Of a DNA stretch of 64,000 nucleotides, positions 35,411 through 44,849 are shown piece by piece. The position numbers and the translations under genes were made by a program. Under the pieces are notes generated by a model. That model saw only the letters and a program-made list of their open reading frames with translations, was not told where the DNA came from and ran no database searches. Position 1 is the stretch's first letter; every line of letters begins with the position of its first letter. The DNA comes from Zanthoxylum bungeanum (taxonomy: Eukaryota; Streptophyta; Magnoliopsida; Sapindales; Rutaceae): assembly GCA_019454045.1 (NCBI GenBank), contig SKCR01017759.1:54526-118525 (forward strand), in the 5' to 3' direction.

Positions 35411-37047
35411 TTGCATTTTTGCATATAAGGCCCGATTATGAACCTCGTACGGAGGCACTACTCTTTAAGTTGTGGAAGTCGCGGGAAACGGATGTCGGAA
35501 GGGAAAAGTCAGAAATTGATATCTTGTTGGACTAAATTCGTTTGCTTAGCTGCGGGTTCGCTCGTTGGACCTCTGTTTTAAAATTTATCCTCAGCCCAAA
35601 CCCCCGTAAGCCACACACCAAGCCCACACACCACCAAGCCACACACCAAGCCCACCAAAAAGAACCAAACCCACGCCCAAATCCCCTTAGCTCACGCCCA
35701 AGCCCATTAAAACACATCTAAAATAAAAAAATCGCACATTAAACACATGCTAAAATCACGACAAATCACCTTCCCAAATTAAAGAAATCAAATCAAATTA
35801 AATCATATAAATCACATTCCTAAATTATAAAATCAAATCAAATCCCATAAATTATATTCCTAAATCCATTTCCTAAACTAAAACATTTACCTTCCTAAAT
35901 TTGAAGAGATCCTTTCCTTATGACACACAAATTAAACATCCTCTCATAATTACACAATATTCTTTCCCTATTCACAATAGGATAACCCCAACCCTTGCCT
36001 ATAAAAAGAAGCATAAACCAACCTTTCACACCGCTGGCTCATTCATCTTACTCACGAAAAAAAAGACTTCTCTCTCTCACCTCCATCTCTCCCTCTCACT
36101 TTGATACACTCACGGCTTCAAACCTCTCCCTCTTCACTATGACTCATGACTTTCATAAATAAACCCTAATAACAGCTTTGGTTCTCTCCTTCACGGCAGC
36201 TCATCTCTCTCTTCATCTCTCTCTAAACCAACGCACACAGTAGCCATACCTCACTCCCTCTGACCTCCATTTCTCCTTTCTCTCTCGCCCACAACCAATA
36301 AACCAGAACCCTAATCTCAGCAACCAACTTACACACACATAACAGCCACACCTCTCTTGGCAGATCACTCCATCAAGCATCCCACCCCCCTGACCCACGT
36401 GCACAAACACGACACAACAGACCTCACAACCATAAACCCACCAAACTTCAACCAGCCGAAACCCTAAACAGCTCACAGCCCTCACGTAGCCAACAACCCT
36501 CTCATCAAATAGCACCTGAACCGCACCATAACAAGCCCGCAAACAGTCCCTGACCTGCACCTTAAAATACCACAAAATAGCCCTTGAAATCTACCCCAAA
36601 TTACCGCAAATTTGTCCAGAAAACTGCACCCAAATAGCGCAAACAACCAAAAATAATGACCAGAAAACAACAGCAAAAACAGAGGAAACATCAGCCCAAA
36701 ACAGCGAGGCAACGAAGGAAAACAACGAACCAGTAAATTGGAAAAGTTGCGGAGTATTAACCCTTCCGACAACCGCGTAGCGCACTTCCAAGAGACGACT
36801 TAAGAGGTTAGACCTGAAGGTACCCTTTTATTTATTCTCGCACTTTCTTTTTCTTATTATTCATTATTGTTTATTAGCATGTGTATCTTTGATTTATGTA
36901 GGTTGTGGCCATTGGATGAATGATTTTGTGTCAACTCTCGCGGTATATCGGATGGAAACTCGGATGTAAAATCCGTTGCCGATTCCGAATGGACGGTAGT
37001 GCGGTCTGCACTCGAGATACAATGCCACGTACCGCTTGAGAGACACA
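35411..37047. other. Unassigned promoter-like DNA between the Athila copies
   Basis: The segment contains a TATAAAAAG box at about 36000 followed by a long CT-rich leader (36060-36250, many CTCTCT). Next come C/A-rich DNA to 36740 and a possible intron: GTACCC at about 36820 to a TTTATGTAG acceptor near 36900. This resembles a plant gene or LTR promoter with a spliced leader on the + strand. No coding frame follows before Athila copy 2 begins, and I do not recognise the family. Long frames on the - strand here come from the biased base composition. Confidence 0.35.
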
Positions 37048-37966
37048 TGACCAACGTAAACACACACGTATAACGCAAGCGTACGTATCGTTCAAGTAGT
37101 ATAAAAAGTATCGATCCCACGAGGACTTAATACCTAAGCTATTAATTTTATGAGGTCGAATGATTACTAGTATCTAACAGGTTGTTTGATTGATTTGAAA
37201 TGGAGACGATTCTAAATTTAAAAACAAGTAAATAAAATTGTTCGAAAGTAGGTTTTAAGAAAATTCAATATTAAAAACTACCTAGGGTTGTGATTTCTTC
37301 CAATATCATTTTAAAAATGAAGTGGTTATCTTAAAGTTGGGTAATATATTGATTTATTAACCTGGAACACTAAATTATGTAAAAGCCTCTTCCGATGGTC
37401 AATTACAAATACCTAGTATAATCCAATTGAACCATATGTCTATGTCAACCAAATTACCTAGATTTATTAAGATTAAGTTCCAATTTGGCTACCCCCGCCC
37501 GACAGGTATATTCCTATCCTGTAAGGAAATCTATTAAAGGGTTATCTATCCTCAATGAAGATCGTGGGCTATTGAGTCTAAGGTCTTAAACTTAAAATCC
37601 CTATGTCTAGTTCATTTTAAGTTTCACAGTTCAATTTGTTTAATGGCCAGTTAATGAAAAAGCATTAAGATTAAGACTCAATAAATAAATCTTTATATTA
37701 CCCAAACTATAATCTAACCCCTTATAAACCGGTGATATTAGATTTCATCACAACCTTAGATAACTAACTTAGTTACAACACATAGCTAGGGCTGGTAAAA
37801 TAAAACACATAAAGTAAAAATGTCGAAAGTAAAAATGCGGTAAAGTAAAAATTGAAAAGTAAAATAAAATAAAATGAAATGCCAAGGTAAAAGGAATTAC
37901 TTTTACTATTTACTATTTTAGATATCTCCCATAAAATAATATATAAACTTGTGATAATATTACCAA

Positions 37967-38190
37967 CCAGCTATATAGGAAGTAACCTGATTAAGTCAAA
38001 TTAAGTCCAACCAGCCATTATGGCGGTAATATTTGTCCATAATCCATCCATAAAGGCGGAACCAAAATAAACCAGCCATAAAGGCAAAACCAAAATTAAA
38101 TTACCAACCGACCAATCTGGCGGTATCCTTGATTAGTCTGGTTTAAACCAGATTAAAATGAATTACCAACCGACCAATATGGCGGTATCA
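37967..38190. repeat. Six GCC mini-hairpin repeats in the Athila LTR
   Basis: Copies of a CCAACCAGCCATAWWGGCGGTA-like unit start near 37973, 38007, 38044, 38071, 38103 and 38164. Several are self-complementary, for instance GCCAT-T-ATGGC. The same series is in the other LTR at about 48413-48640. They lie downstream of the TATA box, so they would be in the transcript. Confidence 0.75.
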
Positions 38191-38472
38191 TTTTTAAGTA
38201 AAATTTTAAATAGTGAATATATTATTTTTAAGGAAGATTAATCTAAATAGTAATAGTAAAAGAATTACCTTTCACCCTAGTAGGGGGAAGTTACCTCCTC
38301 ATGGTAAATAGTAAAAACTGTAAAAAGTAAAGAAAGTAAAACACTATTATTACAAAAAGTAATTAAAATTAATTACAAAACTTAAATTAAAAGAAACTAG
38401 AGAGAGAAACTCCCTATTTACATCAAAGAAATGAGAGAGAATGGTACGACTGAAACTGAAATCTTGATCTCA

Positions 38473-38482
38473 ATTTATAGAC
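38473..38482 (-). promoter_or_regulatory. TATA box of the Athila copy 2 3' LTR
   Basis: On the - strand GTCTATAAAT stands about 85 bases downstream of the nearest CACGTG site. It is identical in the 5' LTR. Confidence 0.65.
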
Positions 38483-38497
38483 CCCGGTAGGCATCCA

Positions 38498-38534
38498 GCG
38501 TCGTGACGCCAAGGCCTTTGGCGTCGCGACGCCA
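38498..38534. promoter_or_regulatory. Long GC-rich palindrome upstream of the TATA box
   Basis: A nearly perfect inverse repeat with 17-base arms is centred on AAGGCCTT. Its right arm includes the perfect 16-base palindrome TGGCGTCGCGACGCCA (38519-38534). It lies 16-60 bases upstream of the TATA box in transcription direction and is kept in the other LTR (about 48947-48983). Confidence 0.7.
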
Positions 38535-38559
38535 GCTTCTTTTGGCATGGCTTGCTAAG

Positions 38560-38960
38560 GGCTTGACACGTGGCAATTCGGATAAGAAGATAAGGCGACA
38601 CGTGGCGAGGCGGCTAACAACTCAATTATTATGCTGACGTTGCGCTGACGTGGCGATGGCGACTGTCGGTACCATAGGATTGTGACACGTGGCACTTCAT
38701 GATTGGCTGATGATGACGTGGCAGTGAGGTGGCATGTTAAATTGGTCAACTGATGATGTGGACGCTGACGTGGAGTGACACATGGCACACGTGGCAATGG
38801 TGATTGTCGGCACCGTAGGATGATGACACATGGCACGGCGCACGTTAGTATTTCGACTGTGATGGTGACACGTGTCACGGTGCACGTTAGCAAAGTCAAA
38901 CTTCTCAATTCTGACCTGTTGACCCGACGCACATTAGCATGGCTTGGTGCACGTTAGGCG
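38560..38960 (-). promoter_or_regulatory. G-box/ABRE-like cluster in U3 of the 3' LTR
   Basis: CACGTG occurs at 38567, 38599, 38686, 38788 and 38869, mostly as ACACGTGGC. TGACGTGG-type sites lie near 38646, 38714 and 38767, and GCACGTTAG words repeat between them. ACGTGGC is the core of plant ABA-response elements bound by bZIP factors. The cluster sits about 85-390 bases upstream of the TATA box, where enhancers of LTR promoters lie. Confidence 0.7.
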
Positions 38961-39181
38961 TCGCGATGCCAAGGGCTTGCGCGTCGCGACGTGCCCAAAT
39001 TACCAAAATGCCCATTTTTCCAATTTTCACTGTTTTGTTCCAAATCACCTCCATAATGTCCTGAAACTTTATTTATCTACAAAATAACACAAAACACATC
39101 AAAATATTCACAAAGCTCAAGAAACAATACAAAATATTAGGTTAAATGAGTGGGAAATAGTGACAGTTTTACCACTCATCA

Positions 39182-39194
39182 CACCCCCAAACCT
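39182..39194 (-). other. Polypurine tract next to the Athila 3' LTR
   Basis: On the - strand AGGTTTGGGGGTG precedes the LTR start TGATGAG directly, as expected for the plus-strand primer. Confidence 0.75.
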
Positions 39195-39732
39195 AACATT
39201 TTGCTAGTCCTCGAGCAAAACACAAAATAAAATAACATAATAAAATTTAACTAAGCCACTTTCGTAGGGATCACAGTTGCATTTAGCGTATGCAACGAGC
39301 CTTTAAATCCATAGGTGTTCCTAGTGGACGAGTTGTAGTCTCGTGAGGGTTTACAACAATGATACCCACAAACATTTTACAAAAGTAAAAAGGTAGTGAA
39401 ACTAATGCACACAAAAGTAAAAAGACAAGCGAAAAGAGAATAAAGAAGTTAGTGACTAATCAGGTGAAACTTCTACTCCAAGTTACTAGTTGTTTTGTTT
39501 CATTCCAAATTACCGAATAAGTAAATTCTCCGATTATATTTACCATTCTCCATATACACAGCCAAAAAAATATTAATCAACTCATTTTTGCCCACAACAG
39601 TCACAAGTGCAGTTGATAAGAGAGTAATATTTTTGTCCTAAAGTTTTATCAGATTTCACACTTTTTTGCAGCAATTGAATAATTTTTCGAATTTTTTTCT
39701 TTGATTTTTGATTGATTTTTTTTATTTATATA

Positions 39733-39840
39733 CAATATCTTCCGTCTATGTAGCGAGTGTTGGGTCAGTGGCTCCCAAACCAGTTGGCTTTAGGGCACTA
39801 GGTGTTAAGACACCCCTACGGACTTAATTACTCAGACTTC

Positions 39841-39897
<57 letters not shown>

Positions 39898-40010
39898 CAG
39901 CATCTTTGATCCATATAGCGAGCTTTGGGCCAGTGACTCCCAAACCAGTTGGCTTTAGGGCACTAGGTGTTAAAACACCCTTACAGACTTAATAACTCGG
40001 ATATCAGATT
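39733..40010 (-). repeat. Tandem repeat pair with (AT)n in the Athila 3' untranslated region
   Basis: Two units of about 110 bp (39733-39841 and 39899-40008) share CCCAAACCAGTTGGCTTTAG and GGCACTAGGTGTTAA. Each contains a small hairpin around GGTGT and ACACC. They flank an uninterrupted AT run at 39843-39894. Tandem repeats after the last ORF are common in Athila/Tat elements. Confidence 0.8.
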
Positions 40011-40433
40011 TTTTTTTACTGCATTGCTTTTTGAGATGCTTCCTCCAATTAACTAGAGCACTGAATATTACAAACTTTTCAATTACAGTTCATGTCCGTA
40101 TATTACTATGCATGTTGATAATACCTGTCAACTGAGCATATGAAGATCCATTTTAGTTAGTTTTATGGAGAATTCACAAATTAAATAATTCAAAAGGAAA
40201 TAAATAAAAATTAACTTGTTTCGAAATAGGTTTGAGATACGTCTCAGGAGTGGAAATTCCTTACTCAGCTATCTCTTACCAATTTCACATTTTTAGTAAA
40301 AAAAAAACACAAAAACACAAAATATTTTTGTAATTTTAGAAAAATTTTCAATTTTTTTGTATTTTTCAAAAAATTTTGGACTAAGAATAAAAAAAACACA
40401 CAAATTTAAAACAAGGTAATAATCAACTAATTC

Positions 40434-40450
40434 CCTCCCCCAAACCTAAA
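40434..40450 (-). other. Second polypurine-tract-like sequence after the LOG-type gene
   Basis: On the - strand TTAGGTTTGGGGGAGGG resembles the PPT at 39182-39194 but lies 1.25 kb upstream of it. Copy 1 has the equivalent near 10170. It is about 85 bases past the LOG-type stop. Confidence 0.5.
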
Positions 40451-40531
40451 TGAGACATTGTCCCCAATGTCTTAAATAGTAGAAGAAGAGTTTAGAAGAT
40501 AATACTTGGTTAGCTGAAATTCTACAAGAAA

Positions 40532-41185
40532 TTAAAGGTTAAGATCCAGATTAACACGATGCCTCTTACCACGATCGTCCTCGGACCAATTTATCTTTGA
40601 AAGGATAGGGTCAACTTGTGGTTCATAGGCTAAGAGTTGGTCTATTAGATCCGGAGCAGTTCTGGCAGTAAAGAAGAGTTCTTTTAAAGGTTTTGACACG
40701 AACCCATTTCTCCGGGCATCATCAAGAAACACACAAAGAAAATCATAAAATCCATCAACGTTAAACAGCCCAATTAGCTTCTGGTGTATGTTCAGGTTCG
40801 TCCAAAATAGTACTATAAAAATTTCCTGCAATGTACCCAAGCCACCTGGCAAAGCAATAAAAGCATCAGCACGGTTAATCATTTCTACCAGTCGTTCAGA
40901 CATACCTGGCACGATCAGTTCCTCTTCGTTTGATGATTCAATAAGATATGCTTCTGCCAAGGGTTTTGGGATGATTCCCAAAACATGACTACCTCCTTCC
41001 TGTACGACCATTGAAACGATCCCCATTAGTCTAAGATTGCCTCCGCCATATACTAAGTGCATATTCCTTGCAGCTAAGACTCGACCCAATTCCTGTGCTG
41101 CCTCTACGTATTGTGGTTTAGTACCAACACTACTACCGTAAAACACACAGATGTTTTCAACTCGTTTTCTTGAAGTGGCTTCCAT
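40532..41185 (-). CDS. Intronless LOG-type cytokinin riboside 5'-monophosphate phosphoribohydrolase, captured by Athila
   Basis: LOG enzymes cleave ribose 5-phosphate from cytokinin nucleotides and release active free bases. The 217-codon frame (ATG start) is full length for the family and has no introns, unlike plant LOG genes. Motifs: ICVFYGSS near residue 12, VYGGGN at 45-50, the arginine of the MxxR block (R98), PGGLGTLQE at 113-121 with the catalytic-type glutamate E121, then GLFNVDGFYD. Deviations: the usual RKA after MxE is RLV, and GLMG is RLMG at residue 52. The C-terminus ends LDLNL, an LxLxL pattern like EAR motifs. It lies 255 bases past the accessory ORF and before the PPT, inside the element. 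Against copy 1, the four changes G to R, S to F, A to T and P to L are all C-to-T or G-to-A, so activity may be lost. Confidence 0.85.
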   Translation of the reverse strand: MEATSRKRVENICVFYGSSVGTKPQYVEAAQELGRVLAARNMHLVYGGGNLRLMGIVSMVVQEGGSHVLGIIPKPLAEAYLIESSNEEELIVPGMSERLVEMINRADAFIALPGGLGTLQEIFIVLFWTNLNIHQKLIGLFNVDGFYDFLCVFLDDARRNGFVSKPLKELFFTARTAPDLIDQLLAYEPQVDPILSKINWSEDDRGKRHRVNLDLNL

Positions 41186-41440
41186 GTTTTACTCTGGATG
41201 TCTTCAAAAGTGCAATGATGAGTTGAATTTATAACACCTGAAAAGGGTGAGTAAAATAATAGCACTAGTACCTGCCAAATGACAATTATTAGTTAATAGT
41301 AAAATAAATCGTGGTAGTCAAAAAGGTCTGGATCCTGTCGGAGAAAATAAAAGAAAACAACAAAACAAATCACAATTATTAGGAAAAGACAAAGAGATAT
41401 AATATTTACAAAACTTTACAACTTGATTGACGTCTATGCG
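41186..41440 (-). promoter_or_regulatory. Leader of the captured LOG-type gene with splice-acceptor-like site
   Basis: On the - strand ACTCACCCTTTTCAG followed by GTGTTATAAATTC lies about 55 bases before the LOG ATG. It is a pyrimidine-rich AG site and is also present in copy 1 (ACTCACCCATTTTTCAG). It could serve a spliced subgenomic RNA or be the relic of a host leader intron; TTATAAAT next to it could also be a TATA box. Confidence 0.4.
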
Positions 41441-41983
41441 TCAGGGACAAGCTTCCCATTCAATTTTCTTATAAATTGGCAAACAAGGTCTTTTTTTGTC
41501 AGATTCCCAAGACTTAACTGTTGTCTTTCTTTTTGAAATTGTGTATGTAATTTGCGAAAGGCTATGTGAACATATCCACTGGGGATGCGTCTCAAGAGTC
41601 GAAGATATATCATCTAAAGACTCCTTACTCAAGCCATCCCTAATGAATTTAATTTTGTCTTCACGATTATCAGACACCATTCCTAAAGAATGACAATGAG
41701 TATTGCAATTCCAACGTGCAAATTTGTAACAAACACCCATTTGCTTAGCTCTACGTTTCTTTGCATAAGTGCTTCTTCCAAAACCAGGCAGATGTGAAAT
41801 AAAAGAGTCAGAAGACTCACATACCAATCAGACTCGTGCTTCAATTACCCAACGAATGTCATTAGGAACACCATGGATTGTCAGTAACCTAATTCGTTCC
41901 AAGCGAGCTTTGTAAACTTTCATCAGAGATTTTTGAGGGAGAGAAGAAAATTGCTTGTGAAGATTTGCGAGAGCTTCTTCCAT
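41441..41983 (-). pseudogene. Cysteine-motif accessory ORF of Athila copy 2
   Basis: From the ATG at 41983 the frame reads about 50 codons, meets TGA at 41828-41830 (copy 1 has CGA there), continues in the same frame through the VCYKFARWNCNTHCH region, and loses frame after LETHPQ. In its original form it would be about 180 residues, basic in the middle (YAKKRRAKQ) with a C-x2-C-x4-C-x3-C-like motif; here the second cysteine is phenylalanine. I do not recognise the family. It occupies the place where Athila elements often carry an env-like ORF, but I see no signal peptide or membrane segment. A TTTTTGCAG acceptor-like site precedes the ATG. Confidence 0.6.
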
Positions 41984-42119
41984 CTTGAAATGTCTTAATC
42001 TGCAAAAACTAAACACACAAAATTAAATCACATAAAATCACAATATATACAAAAATTGCATGGGTTGCCTCCCTGCAAGCGCTAAGTTTAAAGTCGTCAG
42101 CTAGACGTGACTGCCTGAA

Positions 42120-43282
42120 CGTTATGCTGGATCTGAAAGTTGACACTTTTTTTTGTCGCTCAAATGATTCTCCCCAATAGTGCTTGACACGCTGACTATT
42201 AACTTTGAATGTGTTGTTGGTATTGGGATCCAGTAACTCAACCGCTCCATAAGGTAAAACCTGAGTGATCACAAATGAACCTGACCACCTAGATTTCAAA
42301 TTTTCAGGGAACAGTTTCAACCTCGAGTTGTACAATAACACCTGCTGCCTTGGTTCCAACTGTCTGTGCACTATTTTTCGGTCATGACATTTCTTTGTAT
42401 AATCTGGCATTCTCATAAGACTGTAGGCGAAATTCCTCCAATTCGTTAAGTTGGTGAAGTCTTTTCTCTCCTGCAGCCTGTGAATCAAAATTCAACTTTT
42501 CAGTGCCCAACACGCCTTGTGCTCAAGCTCAACTGAAAGATGGCACCTTTCCCAAACACCAATCGATATGGGGACATACCAATTGGTGTCTTGTAAGCTG
42601 TCCGGTAGGCCCATAATGCATCATCTAGTTTTGTTGACCAGTCCCTCCTTGTTGATCCAACGGTTCTTTCTAGGATTGTTTTGATTTCCCTGTTTGAAAC
42701 CTCAACCTGTCCATTTGACTGTGGATGGTAAGCTGTGGCAACCTTGTGAGTAACTCCATATTTGGATAGAAGTGCATCAAAGTATCTGTTGCAGAAATGC
42801 GAGCCACCATCGCTGATGATTGTACGAGGTGTTCCGAACCGAGTGAAAATGTTCTTTTTCAGGAATTTGATCACCACTTTTGAATCATTGGATGGCAATG
42901 CAATTGCTTCAACCCATTTGGAGACGTAGTCTACAGCAACCAGGATGTACATGTTTCCGAATGATGGAACAAACGGTCCCATGAAATCTATACCCCACAC
43001 ATCGAATATTTCCACTTCTAGAATGTTTTGCAATGGTCCTTCGTTTCTCCTGGAAATATTTCCCGTTCTATGGCACCTGTCACATTGAAAAGCAAAAAGA
43101 TAAGCATCTTTAAAAAGAGTGGGCCAGAACAAACCTGATTGTAGGACTTTGGCTGCAGTTTTGTTTCCGCTGAAGTGTCCGTCATATGGTGATGAATGAC
43201 AGTGCTGCAAAACACTGTTGATTTCCTCATATAGAACACATCGTCTTAATAATTGATCAGCACAGTGTTTGAACAGGTACAA
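42120..43282 (-). pseudogene. Athila copy 2 integrase
   Basis: The zinc-binding N-terminus (HHxx...[13 protein letters not shown]), core ([46 protein letters not shown]) and C-terminal chromatin-binding part ([21 protein letters not shown]) are all readable. The frame breaks between 42500 and 42488 and is open upstream for 260 codons. Catalytic aspartates and glutamate of the DDE triad are present. In both copies it is followed by GGGAGGCAACCCATGCA (- strand), a sequence common after pol in plant gypsy elements. Confidence 0.85.
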
Positions 43283-43389
43283 TCATCCCAGACCTAGTGC
43301 TTGACTTTTTTGAAGAACTTCTTCCGTTGCTGAGTTGTCCATTCCAACGGCCATTTTCCTGACACAATGTAGTTAAAATAGTCAGCATA

Positions 43390-43860
43390 CTAAGGGACTT
43401 CCTGTTGTTTCATGGCAAACAGCTGTTCATCTGGAAAATTTTCTTTGATTGATAGATCTTTGTCAGCTGTTTCTCCACTCTCAAGCCTCGATAAGTGATC
43501 TGCTACCTGGTTTTCTGTCCCTTTCCTGTCTCGAATTTCCACGTCAAATTCTTGTAGAAGAAGTATCCAACGGATCAATCTGGGTTTCGCAACTTTCTTC
43601 GTGATCAAGTATTTGATTGCTGAATGATCTGTGTAGACCACCACTTTGGCACCCAACAGATAGGAGCAGAATTTGTCAATAGCGTACACAACTGCGAGCA
43701 ACTCCTTTTCGGTGGTTGTGTAGTTGAGTTGAGCTTCATTTAGGGTTCTGCTGGAATAATAAATGGTGTGGAAAATCTTTGCTTTACGTTGTCCCAAAAC
43801 TGCACCTACAGCAAAGTCACTAGCATCGCACATCACTTCAAATGGAAGGGTCCAGTCTGG
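43390..43860 (-). pseudogene. Athila copy 2 RNase H
   Basis: The open part shows [41 protein letters not shown] and [11 protein letters not shown], a complete RNase H set of acidic residues. A frame change separates it from RT on one side and from integrase on the other. Confidence 0.85.
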
Positions 43861-43899
43861 TGCTACAATGATGGGGGCAGAGACCAGTTTCTGTTTTAA

Positions 43900-44820
43900 G
43901 ATCTCGAAAGCTTCCTAGCATTCTTTGGTGAAGTTGAAAGGCACATCCTTCTCCAGAAGATTGCATAGAGGTTTAGCAATCTTGGAAAAGTCTTTGATAA
44001 ATCTCTTGTAAAAACCTGCATGTCCAAGAAAACTACGAATACCTTTAAGTGATGTTGGTGGAGTTAGTTTTTCAATTGTCTCTATCTTTGATTTGTCTAC
44101 CTCAATCCCCTTTTGTGAGATCCGATGTCCAGAACAATGCCTTCCTGCACCATGAAGTGGCATTTCTCCCAGTTGAGTACCAAGTTTGTATATTCGCACC
44201 TTTGTAACACCTGTTCCAAATTTTACAAGCAGTGGAAAAAGAATCTCCAACACAGAAAAGTCATCCATGAATACCTCCATACTCTACTCCAGCATGTCTG
44301 AGAATATGGCCATCATGCAACACTGGAATGTGGCAGGGGCATTACATAATCGAAATGGCATCCTGCGGAAAGCAAAAGTACCATAGGGACATGTAAATGT
44401 GGTTTTCTCCTGATCTTCTGGTACGATGGCAATCTGATTGTATCCTGAATATCCGTCAAGAAAGCAATAAAATTCATGTCCCGCCAATCTGTCTAACATC
44501 TAGTCAATGAACGGTAGCGGAAAATGGTCATTTCTCATGGCTTTGTTCAGCTTCCTGTAGTCCATGAATACTCTCCATCTAGTCACCGTTCTTGTTGGGA
44601 TTAGCTCGTTCTTTTCATTGGTAACCACAATAATTCCTCCTTTCTTCGGCACACACTGCATAGGATTTACCCAACTATTGTCTGAGATGGGGTAAATGAT
44701 GCCAGCATCCAACCATTTGATGATTTCTTTCTTCACGACTTCCTTCATGATTGGATTGAGTCTCCGTTGATGTTCCACTATGGGTTTGTACTCATCGTTC
44801 ATCAGGATCTTGTGCATGAA
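43900..44820 (-). pseudogene. Athila copy 2 reverse transcriptase
   Basis: Blocks in order: KEIIKWLDAGIIYPISDNSW, CVPKKGG, WRVFMDYRKLNKA, YCFLDGYSGYNQIAI, CPYGTFAFRRMPF, then VFMDDFSV. In-frame TAG codons follow FID (44499 side; copy 1 has CAG) and MLE (about 44283; copy 1 has TAA). This DYRKLNKA...FLDGYSGYNQI pattern is the Athila signature I rely on. Confidence 0.85.
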
Positions 44821-44849
44821 AAATGATGGACTAATGCCTCGAATGTCTG

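Larger units (their letters stand above)
37048..39181 (-). repeat. Athila copy 2 3' LTR (2.13 kb)
   Basis: On the - strand it begins TGATGAGTGG and ends GGTCA. It matches 47496-49377 over about 1.88 kb, from 37048 to about 38935; the rest has no partner because element D cuts the other LTR. It contains the G-box array, the TATA box and the GCC mini-hairpins, and an 8-bp inverse repeat (ATGAGTGG/CCACTCAT, 39146-39153 and 39172-39179) at its U3 end. Confidence 0.9.

Noticed and set aside
36213..36791. Frames of 66-120 codons on the - strand
   Set aside because: They are antisense to the CT- and CA-rich leader-like DNA; the protein composition is odd (W, C, V and G rich) and no motif is seen.
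37967..38190. CRISPR-like array
   Set aside because: Units are degenerate, irregularly spaced and lie in a plant LTR; no spacers of even length.
38555..38957. Frames of 60-125 codons in the Athila LTR (also 49003-49408)
   Set aside because: They arise from the repetitive G-box DNA; the peptides are threonine, histidine and arginine rich, and the frames differ between the two LTRs.
40532..41185. Host LOG gene that merely lies next to an Athila element
   Set aside because: The frame has no introns, lies between LTRs and before the PPT, and the other Athila copy has the same gene at the same place.
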